DNA from: DASWVC01 sp036401335
GTDB taxonomy: Bacteria; Verrucomicrobiota; Verrucomicrobiia; Chthoniobacterales; JAFAMB01
Direction: 5' to 3'
Assembly (NCBI GenBank): GCA_036401335.1
Contig: DASWVC010000059.1
Coordinates: 1 to 25,765, forward strand
DNA: 25,765 nucleotides
Part shown: positions 1 through 8,406 of the stretch, one piece after another
Layout: every line of letters starts with the position of its first letter
Position numbering within the stretch: the first letter of the stretch is position 1
Made by a program: the position numbers and the translations under genes
The notes under the pieces: generated by a model
What the model saw: only the letters and a program-made list of their open reading frames with translations
Databases searched by the model: none
Told to the model about the DNA's origin: nothing

Positions 1-443
1 AGGACGAGAAGGCCATCTTTATGGACCAGCAACGGCAGGCGGGGGTGCGCCAGCAGCGCTTGCAACAGGTCCGGGGTTTTCGTCCCTTTAACATAAGGAG
101 GATCGGCGAAGACCAGGTCGTACAATCCAGCTGCCCTTTCCAGGAAGCGGAACACGTCGGTTTGATGAGCCTGGCCGTGAACCTTTGCCCGGGCCAGGTT
201 TGCGCGGATGGCCGTGATGGCAGCGCGATGGGAATCGACCAGGTCCGCCGACTGCGCGCCGCGGCTAAGCGCCTCGATGCCGAACGCGCCGCTGCCGGCA
301 AACAAGTCGAGGACCGCGGCCCCCGGCACCCGGTCTCCGAGGGAGGAGAAGACCGCCTCACGCACACGGTCCATGGTCGGCCGCAGGTCGTGGGCGGGCA
401 ATTGCAGACGAATGCCGCCCGCTGAGCCGGCAATGACTCTCAT
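1..443 (-). CDS. rsmD: 16S rRNA (guanine(966)-N2)-methyltransferase RsmD, 3' end cut by window edge
   Basis: RsmD uses SAM to methylate G966 of 16S rRNA in the cytoplasm. The minus strand reads from an ATG at 443-441 with the family-typical start MRVIAGSAGG, then RPTMDRVREAVFSSL at about residues 21-35. The SAM-binding motif LDLFAGSGAFG follows at 45-55 and the catalytic N2-methyltransferase motif DPPY at 114-117. About 147 of the usual 180-190 residues lie inside the window; the C-terminus runs off the left edge. The gene sits 105 bases downstream of the AsmA-like gene on the same strand, so it may be co-transcribed with it. The plus-strand open frame over the same bases is its shadow. Family assignment is firm. 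Confidence 0.93.
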   Translation of the reverse strand, partial: MRVIAGSAGGIRLQLPAHDLRPTMDRVREAVFSSLGDRVPGAAVLDLFAGSGAFGIEALSRGAQSADLVDSHRAAITAIRANLARAKVHGQAHQTDVFRFLERAAGLYDLVFADPPYVKGTKTPDLLQALLAHPRLPLLVHKDGLLV

Positions 444-548
444 GCAGCAGGCGCGGGGCGAAGTTGGACGGTGTTTTTGTTGTCAACGACTCGACCTCGG
501 GAATGGCCGTTCATTGCCGTTGGCCGGGGTTCATCGCAGCTGCATCGG

Positions 549-1967
549 TCACAGGTCGGACGGAGCCGGGCGCGGTAGGGCTTCACGCGGCTTGTCATGG
601 CGTTCACCACCCAGCAGCCTGCGAAACAGCTTCTTTTTATTTCCGATGATGCGGTCGAAAAGGTCGGTTTGAGGGTGACTGACCGGGCCGACGACTTTGA
701 AATCGAGGATCCGGCTATGGTCATCCCCATTTGGGATGAAATTTTCTTCAAGTTCGTTGGGAATTTTCTGGCTCAGAAACTGGTTGATGGTCAGTCGACC
801 GGTAAGGTCGACGTGTTGGGCGGCATCGATAACCCCGTGCAGGGCCACCTGGCAGTTTTTCGAGACGAGGTTAATGCTTTCAAACGCCACCACGGGCCCG
901 TTGACGTGAAACTGGGCTGCCGCCCGGTCAAGCTGCAGGCGCTGCAGTTCGTCGACCTGGGTCCAGCGCCCGATCTCCTGCAGGAGCGGGTACTGGTCCA
1001 AATAACAGGAGTCAATCTGGAGCTGACCGCTGCCTTGCATCGGGTTGCCCTCGCCTGTGGCGCCGCGAAGGTCAAGGCTGGCTTGCAGGGTTCCATGGGC
1101 TCGGTCCATCAACTCGTTGAGGTGGGGGGCAAGGTCACTCACGTTAACGCCGGAGGCCTGCAGGGCAAGGCGATAGCTGTACGGCGGAGTGCTGAGGTCC
1201 ACGAGGAGGTTGCCGCTGACTTGTCCGCTGTACACCCGGGCTTCGATCGAGGAGAGTGCAAGCCGGCCATCTGTGATCTGGACCGGCGAGGCCAAGTCTT
1301 CAAGGTCAAGGGAATTTCCTAAGGTCACGCCATCGGCCTGCAGCTTGCCGAGGTACCTGGAACCCTCGAGGTGCACGGAAAAACCCAATCCACGCAGGGT
1401 AGCAACCGGAACCCCGTCACGTGAGAGCAGGTTGACGGTGCCATCCGTGAGTTTGAACCGTTGAATCTGGATCAGAAATGACCGCCGGAATCGCGACCGG
1501 CTGCCGTTGCCGGGTGCGGCTGCAGGCAAGGAAAGATCGGCGGCTGCATGCGGCGGCAAGGGGCCAGCTGCCGACGACGGACCGTGGGCTTCGACCGCGA
1601 ACGCTGCGGGCAGATTAAGGTTCACCTGTTGCAGCGCCAGTTGCTTGACGAGCAGTTCATGGCGGAAAATCTGTAAGTAACTGCAGCGAATCCGGAGTTG
1701 GGCAGCCCGCAGCAGCACCCTGGGGTCACCCGGTTCCTGCACCAGCACGTCGGTCAGAACCAGCCCCGACCACGGGGCGTACGAGATTCGAAAAAAGGAG
1801 AGGGGAAGGCCGATGCTCCGGCTCAGGGCAGCGCAAATCTTTTGGTGGGCACCTGGCGATTGAATGTAAAGGTTGGAGGCGAGCCAGCCTGAAGCCAGGA
1901 GGACTCCGGTGCTGCCGAGCACCCAAAGGGCCACGCGACCGAAAAACTTCACGGAGCGAGCAGTCAA
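549..1967 (-). CDS. AsmA-like / AsmA C-terminal-region envelope protein
   Basis: This 472-residue protein has one N-terminal membrane anchor (about residues 9-29, after a short basic stretch) and a long beta-rich periplasmic part. The C-terminal region (SGQLQIDSCYLDQYPLL, then a run ending LDFKVVGPVSHPQTDLF) resembles AsmA/TamB-type proteins. Those are inner-membrane-anchored proteins linked to lipid transport and outer-membrane assembly. The start is a TTG at 1967-1965; no ATG or GTG lies in frame nearby, and this start keeps the membrane anchor intact. No clear SD is visible. It is divergent from the lipid kinase gene with only 29 bases between the two starts, so their promoters must overlap or lie inside the genes. 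Family membership is likely; the substrate is unknown. Confidence 0.72.
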   Translation of the reverse strand: MTARSVKFFGRVALWVLGSTGVLLASGWLASNLYIQSPGAHQKICAALSRSIGLPLSFFRISYAPWSGLVLTDVLVQEPGDPRVLLRAAQLRIRCSYLQIFRHELLVKQLALQQVNLNLPAAFAVEAHGPSSAAGPLPPHAAADLSLPAAAPGNGSRSRFRRSFLIQIQRFKLTDGTVNLLSRDGVPVATLRGLGFSVHLEGSRYLGKLQADGVTLGNSLDLEDLASPVQITDGRLALSSIEARVYSGQVSGNLLVDLSTPPYSYRLALQASGVNVSDLAPHLNELMDRAHGTLQASLDLRGATGEGNPMQGSGQLQIDSCYLDQYPLLQEIGRWTQVDELQRLQLDRAAAQFHVNGPVVAFESINLVSKNCQVALHGVIDAAQHVDLTGRLTINQFLSQKIPNELEENFIPNGDDHSRILDFKVVGPVSHPQTDLFDRIIGNKKKLFRRLLGGERHDKPREALPRPAPSDL

Positions 1968-1996
1968 GACCGCTATAACTAAAGATAAAGGAATGG

Positions 1997-2863
1997 ATGA
2001 ACAAGCAGAAGGTTGCCGTCATTTTTAACCCGGCTGCGAAAGGCGAGAAGGCGCGTTTTGTTGAAAACAGCCTGCGCAGCGTTGCCCGGAACGTTGAATG
2101 GTGGGCAACCGACGGCCCGGGTCAGGCCCTGGAACTGGCGCGACGAGCGGCCGTTCAAGGCAGCGAGGTGGTGGTGGCTGTCGGGGGAGACGGGACCATC
2201 AACGAAGTGGTCAATGGGATCGCGGGCAGTCCCGCCATCCTGGGGGTGTTGCCGGTAGGCACAATGAACGTGTTCGCCTACGAGCTTGGCCTGCCGCAGC
2301 AGCAAATCCAGAAATGTTGGGAAGTGATCGAACAAGGCAAGGTCAAGCGGATCGACCTGCCGTCCGCCAATCATCAATACTTTGTCCAACTGGCCGGTGT
2401 CGGCCTGGATGCCCAGGCGGTCGAAGCAACCGATGGAACCCTGCGCCGCAGCATTGGGCCGTTCAGTTACCTGCTCTCCGCGGCCCAGGTGCTGGGACAA
2501 CCGCCGCCACGTCTTGAGGTGCGGTGCGGGGGCGGCCAGCGGTTTGAGGCGTCGTTTGTGTTGATCGGCAATGGCCGTCATTATGGAGGGCCGTTCCCGG
2601 TTTTCACGCAGGCCGCCAACGACGATGGTCTGCTGGATGTACTGGCGTTTCGGAACCAGGGTTATGCTGACATGTTCCGTTACCTCCAAGGCTTGCTGCG
2701 GGGCAAACCGGAACAAGTGCCCGACATCGAGTACGTGCAGACGGCGTCTGTGCTGGTGAGCAGCAATCAGGATACTCCGGTCGAAGTAGACGGTGAAGTG
2801 TCGCTGCGCACGCCCGTGCGGTTCGGTCTTTCTCCCCAACCGCTTCGTGTGCTGGTGCCCTGA
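1997..2863 (+). CDS. Diacylglycerol/lipid kinase family protein (DagK/YegS-like)
   Basis: This 288-residue cytoplasmic protein of the diacylglycerol kinase catalytic-domain family transfers phosphate from ATP or another NTP to a lipid. Visible signatures are IFNPAAKG at about residues 9-16, the nucleotide-binding GGDGTINEVVNG starting at 63, and LPVGTMNVFA at 85-94, where the more usual form is GTxNDFA. NDDGLLDVL follows in the C-terminal lobe. A Shine-Dalgarno-like AAAGGA lies 4 bases before the ATG. Length is normal for YegS/BmrU/DagK-like proteins. It is divergent from an AsmA-like envelope gene, which suggests a role in envelope lipid metabolism. The exact substrate (diacylglycerol, sphingoid base, phosphatidylglycerol) cannot be told from sequence. 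Confidence 0.88.
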   Translation: MNKQKVAVIFNPAAKGEKARFVENSLRSVARNVEWWATDGPGQALELARRAAVQGSEVVVAVGGDGTINEVVNGIAGSPAILGVLPVGTMNVFAYELGLPQQQIQKCWEVIEQGKVKRIDLPSANHQYFVQLAGVGLDAQAVEATDGTLRRSIGPFSYLLSAAQVLGQPPPRLEVRCGGGQRFEASFVLIGNGRHYGGPFPVFTQAANDDGLLDVLAFRNQGYADMFRYLQGLLRGKPEQVPDIEYVQTASVLVSSNQDTPVEVDGEVSLRTPVRFGLSPQPLRVLVP

Positions 2864-2906
2864 GAGCAGGCGAGACAAGCGTTGCCGCTTCGATTAAGCT
2901 GACGGC

Positions 2907-5615
2907 ATGGAGGGATCGCGTCCGCTGCATCCGGTTCCGGCCGCCCTCGAGGCGCTGCTCTGGGATCGCGAAGAAGCAGGGCCGGTGCTGGATGCGCTTG
3001 CGTTGATCGAGCCTGACCTGAAAGGGTTTCTGGACGGATGCGGCGCTTCCGCGGCTGCCTTGATCAATCTGCTGACATTCTCACCCGGTTCCTTGGAGAA
3101 AGTCCGGCGCCGCCCTGAGTTGCTGCGCTGGCTCGTCAGCGACGACGTGCGTGCCTCGAAGCAACGCCTGCAGAACGCGCGCGATCCCTGGGGGGTCGTG
3201 GACGACCCGCATTTTAACCGGCTGCGGGAGTGGAAGTCGGATGAATTGCTGCGCATCGCCTTTCGTGACCTTGGAGGTCAGGCTGACCTGGTTGAGACCA
3301 CCGCCGACCTTACGGCCGTCGCCGAACGGTGCGTGCACGTCGCGTTGGCTTCCGTCCTTGCCCACGCGCAGCGCCGCTGGGGCAGACCCCAAACCGGTTT
3401 CGCGACGCTGGCCATGGGCAAATTCGGGGGCGAGGAGCTGAACTACAGTTCCGACATCGATTTGATCTTCTTCTACGGAGAGGACGGTTTCATTAACCCT
3501 AAATTCAGCCACCACGAGTATTTTGCGCGGGTGGCTGAGCGCATTGTCGAGATTTTCAGCGCCAGAGGCCTGCCGCTTTTCCGTATCGATCTGCGCCTGC
3601 GGCCCGAGGGGAGCGTGGGACCGCTGGTTCGCTCGCTGGCGAGCATGGAATATTACTACTCCGGCTACGGAGAAACCTGGGAGCGCCTGGCCTTGATTAA
3701 AGCCCGCGGCCTCTGCGGCGACCGGGAGTTGCTGTATGAATTCAACCAGCGATTGCAACCTTTCATCTTTCCCCGCCTGGTTTCGTCAGATTTGCTGGAC
3801 GAAGTGGCGGAACTAAAGCTGCGCATTGAGCGAGACCTGGTGGGAAAGGAAGACCTCCACCGAAATGTGAAACTAGGGTTTGGGGGCATCCGGGAAATCG
3901 AGTTTACGGTGCAAGCCTTGCAGCTGTTGCACGGTGCCCGCCAGCCCTTCCTGCAGGGCCGCAACACGTTGAAGACGTTGCTTGCCCTTGAACAGCTTGC
4001 GTTGATGCCGCCCGAAGCCGTCCGCGCACTGCGGGATGCTTACGTTTTTCTGCGAACGGTGGAGCACCGGCTCCAGATGGTGCGGGAACAACAGACTCAT
4101 ACCTTGCCAACCGACCCGACGGGCCAGCGGCGGATCGCGCGTTCCATGGGGTTTACCTCTGCGGATGGTTTCCTGGCCGAACTGGCCCGGCACACCGCGG
4201 CTGTCCGCGCCAATTTTGAACAACTGTTGCAAGGGCGCGCAAACCTCGCGCCGCCGCCCATCGCCCTCGATTTTTTCCGGTCCCGGGAGGCGGCCGAGCG
4301 GGCGTTGGATGCGCTGCAGCGCGGTTCGTCGACGGTGCACGTCTCGGCCCGCAACAAGCGGCTTTACCGCAAGCTGGAACCGCAGCTTCTCGGGTGGCTG
4401 GCCCGTGTGGCCGACCCGGACACAACCCTCACCCGCTTCGTCCGGTTTGTCGATGCGTACGGCATCCGTGGCGCCCTGTTTGAGACGATCCTGGCCAATC
4501 CCCGCCTGCTGGAACTGCTGGTGCGTTTGTTCGATGCCAGCGCTTCTTTCTCCGAGATCGTGATCCGCCGTCCCCATTTGATCGAGGAGATCGCCCGGGG
4601 GCGCGACCTGAGCGCCCCGTTGTCGGGGGCGGATTTCCGTGCGGCCCTGAAACAGAACGACGAAGGCGTGGACCCTGCTGAATGGGTCCGCATCTACCGG
4701 CGGGCCGAAGTAACCCGTTTGCTTCTGAAGGATGTCTTGGGGCTTGCTACCCTGGAGGATCTTCAACAGGAAATGACCGATCTGGCGGAGGCTTGCCTCG
4801 AATTCTGCGCCCGGCTGACCGGACCGGACTCGGACCTCACCATCCTCGCCCTTGGAAAATTCGGCGGCCGCGAACTGCTTTACGGGGCGGACCTGGACGT
4901 CATTTTCGTGGGCAGCGACCTGCTTTCGGCCGAAAAGTTAATCCAGACCATGAACGCCAAGACCCAGGAAGGGCGGGTCTTCGCCCTGGACACCCGGCTG
5001 CGGCCGGAAGGCGAATCGGGTGTGCTCGTCAATGGGCTTGACCAATACCGGATGTATTTTCAAAATCGGGCGCAACTATGGGAAGTCCAGGCCTTGACCA
5101 AGGCGCGCACGCTCTGGGGCCCGGTGAGCGGAGCTTTAAGCGGCTTCATCGCGGGTGCCTGGGCGGAGGCCGGCAAGCGGCCCGATCTTCAAACGAAAGT
5201 CGGTGAGATGTACCTCCGGGTGGTTGAGCAACGAGAAAAGGGAGCGGATTTTTTCCACCTCAAGACCGGACGCGGCGGCCTGATGGCGATTGAGTTCGTG
5301 ACCCAGTACCTGCAAATGCGTGCCGGCCTGCCGGAGGTCAACACCTTGCAGGCGTTGCGCAAATTGGGCGACCGGGGGTGGGGGCCGGAGGCAGGCTTAC
5401 TGGGGGATGCCTACCGCTTTTACCGGCGGCTGGAAGGGGCTTTGCGCCGGCTGCAAAACAGTTCGGCTTCGCAACTGCCCCGGTCGGCGGAAGAACAACG
5501 GCAACTGGCAATCCGTGTGGGGCTGGAAAATGAGAAGGCTTTGGTGGCCCGCTACACCGCGGAGAAAGCGGCGGTCCACCGGCTGGTTGGCGAAGTTTTG
5601 GGGGTTCGTGGATAA
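2907..5615 (+). CDS. glnE: Bifunctional glutamine synthetase adenylyltransferase / adenylyl-removing enzyme (GlnE)
   Basis: GlnE adenylylates and deadenylylates glutamine synthetase to match nitrogen assimilation to supply. The 902-residue protein (E. coli GlnE is about 946) has two nucleotidyltransferase halves. The N-terminal half carries GKFGGEELNYSSDID at 171-185 followed by DLRLRPEGSVGPLVRS. The C-terminal half carries GKFGGRELLYGADLDVIF near residues 649-666 followed by DTRLRPEGESG. In the characterised enzyme the N-terminal half removes AMP and the C-terminal half adds it; both keep the paired-aspartate motif here. The ATG has no obvious SD. The stop (5613-5615) overlaps the GTG start of the addB-like gene. 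No glnA or glnB (PII) gene is in the window. Confidence 0.93.
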   Translation: MEGSRPLHPVPAALEALLWDREEAGPVLDALALIEPDLKGFLDGCGASAAALINLLTFSPGSLEKVRRRPELLRWLVSDDVRASKQRLQNARDPWGVVDDPHFNRLREWKSDELLRIAFRDLGGQADLVETTADLTAVAERCVHVALASVLAHAQRRWGRPQTGFATLAMGKFGGEELNYSSDIDLIFFYGEDGFINPKFSHHEYFARVAERIVEIFSARGLPLFRIDLRLRPEGSVGPLVRSLASMEYYYSGYGETWERLALIKARGLCGDRELLYEFNQRLQPFIFPRLVSSDLLDEVAELKLRIERDLVGKEDLHRNVKLGFGGIREIEFTVQALQLLHGARQPFLQGRNTLKTLLALEQLALMPPEAVRALRDAYVFLRTVEHRLQMVREQQTHTLPTDPTGQRRIARSMGFTSADGFLAELARHTAAVRANFEQLLQGRANLAPPPIALDFFRSREAAERALDALQRGSSTVHVSARNKRLYRKLEPQLLGWLARVADPDTTLTRFVRFVDAYGIRGALFETILANPRLLELLVRLFDASASFSEIVIRRPHLIEEIARGRDLSAPLSGADFRAALKQNDEGVDPAEWVRIYRRAEVTRLLLKDVLGLATLEDLQQEMTDLAEACLEFCARLTGPDSDLTILALGKFGGRELLYGADLDVIFVGSDLLSAEKLIQTMNAKTQEGRVFALDTRLRPEGESGVLVNGLDQYRMYFQNRAQLWEVQALTKARTLWGPVSGALSGFIAGAWAEAGKRPDLQTKVGEMYLRVVEQREKGADFFHLKTGRGGLMAIEFVTQYLQMRAGLPEVNTLQALRKLGDRGWGPEAGLLGDAYRFYRRLEGALRRLQNSSASQLPRSAEEQRQLAIRVGLENEKALVARYTAEKAAVHRLVGEVLGVRG

Positions 5616-8406
5616 CCTGGACGCGATAAATCTTTTTCAGCATGTGGAAGATGCCTGGGAAGGCGGTCTGGCCGAGGAGCTGGGTCGGCTTTCCCGGGCT
5701 GCCCTCGACGGGGAAACTGTCTGGTTCGCGACCGGTTCGTTCCTTCAAGCAACCTGGCTGCGGGCACGGGCTTTGCGAGCGGGTCAATCGCTCTTCGGGT
5801 TGGAGTTCATGGACCTGCGAACCCTGCGCAGGCGGTTGTGCGAGGTTTATCACCTGCCCAGTCCTTCCTTTGGCCGGGAAACGTTGCGCCTGATCCTGCA
5901 GAACGCTTTAGGGGAAGACCCGGTGCACGCCTCAATGGCGGAACACCTGTTGGTTGCGCTCGATGAATTCGCGCTTTCCGGTTTTGACTGTGAGGATCGG
6001 CTTGAGGAAGTCCTGGAGGTTTTGCGGGTACCGCGGCAGGCCTGGCCGACCGTTACGCAGTTGTTCCATTCCGATTTCTGGCGACCTCGCGTCGACCAAC
6101 GCCTGCGCGAACTCGCCCAGCCCGGGCAGGCCGGGGGTCAATGGTGCGCCTTCGGCCTCAGCGGCGGTGACCTGCGCGAATCGGACCTGCTGACGGCCGG
6201 GGCGCGATCGGTGCGACGGTTTTCGTGGTGGTTCCCGCTGCCGGTAATGGGGCGCCGCTCCGACTTTCTTGCTTTGGAGCAACTGGAAGCTGCCACCGGA
6301 ATCGGGCACCAGATTTGCCCTGCCGCCCCGGTGGATCAACCGTTCAGCTGGGTCCTTGAGGCGTGGCAAGGATTCGGCGGTTCCGGCGGCCGCGCCCCGG
6401 CCGTGGTGTGTGCGGAGCGGCCCGCGGCTGAAGCCAGTGCGGTGGTCCAACTCGTGGCGGATGCCCTGGTGGCGGGACATGCCAATGTCCTGGTGGTTGT
6501 GCCGGAGCAGGATGCCTTTGGCGCCGTGGTCGTTGATGCGCTGTCGGAGGCCGGCATTGCGGTAGCCGATGACCTTCGTCGAAACTCACACGGCAGCCGA
6601 TCCCGCGAATTGCAAAAAACGCTGGCCGCTCTGCATGGCCGGGAGCGGTCGCTGACCCAGGTTTGGCGTTTGCTGGAGCTGATCGTTGAAGATCCCGTCG
6701 AACTCGTCAGGCTTCGGCGGCGGCTGACCCGGCAATTTGACAAACGGCAAACCCCTGTGCTTGAGGCGCTTTTGCCGGGGTTGGTGCCGCCTGCATGGGA
6801 GCCTTACTTCCTCCGGATGTTTGTACCCTGGCCGGAGCGGGCTGCCTTCGAAGATCTGGCCGCCTCCTGGTCCCGGGTCCTGGACGATGCAAACGCCCTC
6901 AGCGGCCTACCCGGCGTACGGGCCGTCAAACTGGACACCGGGGACTTGGAGCCGCTCTGGCAGGAGTTGGCGGCCTTTCTCCAGGGGCACCTGATTTCCG
7001 GTCCGCTTTTTGCCGAATTTCTTCTTGAGTTGCTGGATGAGCCCAGCCGCCTTCAGGCCGGCGTCGGCCGGACCGCGCGTGTCTGCGTCAGCTCTGCCTG
7101 CCGCGCACTGGCCACTTCCTGGGATGTTGTCATCATCAGCCGCTGCTCCGGACCAGGTTGGCCGCGGTTAACCACGGAAAACCCGCTGCTGGGCGACCTG
7201 GCTCAAGCGGAGATGCAGCGCCGCTACCAATTTACGTGGAGGGGCGCCCCGGAAAAACGCCGGCTCGAACTCGAATCGTACCTCCACCTGTTAACCCACA
7301 CCCAGAAACACCTATCGTTTCTCTACAGCGCGGCAGATGAGCTCGGCGATCCCGTGGTGCCGAACGAAGTGATTACGTTCCTTGAATACGCGGTTCACGT
7401 CGACCCCATCTTTTTTCGAACGGACCCTGCCCCTCCCGCCCCCCCGCCGTCACCGCCAAAAACCCTGGAGCGCTTTGCGCACGTCTGGACCCAGCGCACC
7501 GACGCGCAGTCGCCGTACAACGAATATTCGTTCGTCTTCGCCGGGTTGAGCTACGGCCCATGGTCGCCTTCGGTTCTGGAGCGGGTACTGGGCCAGCCGG
7601 CTACGTTTGCTTATCAGCACGTCTTTGGTTGTGAACGTGAACACGACCGTGAATTTCGACGGCAGTTCGGCAGGGCCCTGGGCCAGCTGTGCCACGGCTG
7701 GATGGGACGTGTTCTTGGCGAGGCGGACCAGCCGTTGGCGGCCGGCCTGGCGTTTGGCGCCGGAGCTGAGCCTTTGTCGGCCGCAGAACTGCGTTGCCGG
7801 ATGACGGCACGGTTGGAACAAGAGGTGAGCCGGTTTGACGGAAGTATTTCATCGCCGCAACGCTGCGTGTGGTGGGAGTCGGTGCTGCAGCAGGCCGAGT
7901 GGACCTGCCGTCAGTTTATTCACCATGTGGCCTCGTACCTGGAAAAGTCTCCTTGGCTCGCGGCCGAGTACCCGGTTGAAGTGTGCCTGCCGGCACCGGA
8001 CCCGCTTGCCCTTAAAGGCCGGTTCGACCTTTTGCTCCTGACTGCACCCGATCTTCCGGAAGCCGACGTGCTCGTCATCGACTTCAAGACGTCGCGCCGG
8101 ACGACCCTTCTCAAAGACGGCAGCAGCCTGCAGTTTCATGGTTACCGCTGGATGTGCGAAGCCCTCGGGGTGCGGTCCGCCCGTATTCTTGTGGCACGGC
8201 CCGGTGGGTGCACGGAGCTGGATTTTGCCCGCTGCACCGAATCCGGGGCTGCGTCTCGCGGCACCCTTGCCAGAATTCAAAACGAGCTCTGCTTTGGTTA
8301 CGGGACCGGGGCGGGCGGCGATTGTGGCAATGAACACCTGCCCATTGCGACGGTCCCCCTTAACGGCGAGGTGCTGCGCCATAAACATCGCCTCACCTTT
8401 GCATGA
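5608..8406 (+). CDS. addB: AddB-like recombination nuclease subunit (PD-(D/E)XK, RecB-type)
   Basis: This 932-residue partner of the helicase encoded next probably forms an AddAB-type enzyme that resects double-strand breaks. The C-terminus has a RecB-type nuclease site: GRFDLLLL near residue 804, VIDFKTSRR near 822 and QFHGYRW near 841. A module starting YGPWSPSVLERVLG (about 650-663) matches the conserved region just before the nuclease domain in AddB proteins. The cysteine that opens the Fe-S cluster in typical AddB (CPF motif) is replaced here by QPA. The N-terminus has no Walker A GKT/S, so it probably does not hydrolyse ATP. I chose the GTG at 5608, which overlaps the glnE stop; an ATG at 5320 in frame lies deep inside glnE. 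It ends with an ATGA overlap with addA. Confidence 0.82.
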   Translation: MDNLDAINLFQHVEDAWEGGLAEELGRLSRAALDGETVWFATGSFLQATWLRARALRAGQSLFGLEFMDLRTLRRRLCEVYHLPSPSFGRETLRLILQNALGEDPVHASMAEHLLVALDEFALSGFDCEDRLEEVLEVLRVPRQAWPTVTQLFHSDFWRPRVDQRLRELAQPGQAGGQWCAFGLSGGDLRESDLLTAGARSVRRFSWWFPLPVMGRRSDFLALEQLEAATGIGHQICPAAPVDQPFSWVLEAWQGFGGSGGRAPAVVCAERPAAEASAVVQLVADALVAGHANVLVVVPEQDAFGAVVVDALSEAGIAVADDLRRNSHGSRSRELQKTLAALHGRERSLTQVWRLLELIVEDPVELVRLRRRLTRQFDKRQTPVLEALLPGLVPPAWEPYFLRMFVPWPERAAFEDLAASWSRVLDDANALSGLPGVRAVKLDTGDLEPLWQELAAFLQGHLISGPLFAEFLLELLDEPSRLQAGVGRTARVCVSSACRALATSWDVVIISRCSGPGWPRLTTENPLLGDLAQAEMQRRYQFTWRGAPEKRRLELESYLHLLTHTQKHLSFLYSAADELGDPVVPNEVITFLEYAVHVDPIFFRTDPAPPAPPPSPPKTLERFAHVWTQRTDAQSPYNEYSFVFAGLSYGPWSPSVLERVLGQPATFAYQHVFGCEREHDREFRRQFGRALGQLCHGWMGRVLGEADQPLAAGLAFGAGAEPLSAAELRCRMTARLEQEVSRFDGSISSPQRCVWWESVLQQAEWTCRQFIHHVASYLEKSPWLAAEYPVEVCLPAPDPLALKGRFDLLLLTAPDLPEADVLVIDFKTSRRTTLLKDGSSLQFHGYRWMCEALGVRSARILVARPGGCTELDFARCTESGAASRGTLARIQNELCFGYGTGAGGDCGNEHLPIATVPLNGEVLRHKHRLTFA

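Noticed and set aside
597..1322. 241-codon plus-strand frame
   Set aside because: Antisense to the AsmA-like gene, with no family features and no SD; the minus-strand gene is the coherent one.
1979..2878. 299-codon minus-strand frame
   Set aside because: Exact antisense of the lipid kinase, whose GGDGT and other motifs are in the plus strand.
5320..5607. N-terminal extension of the AddB-like gene from ATG 5320
   Set aside because: It lies entirely inside glnE in another frame, is Arg/Gly/Trp-rich, and the GTG at 5608 gives a normal overlap start.
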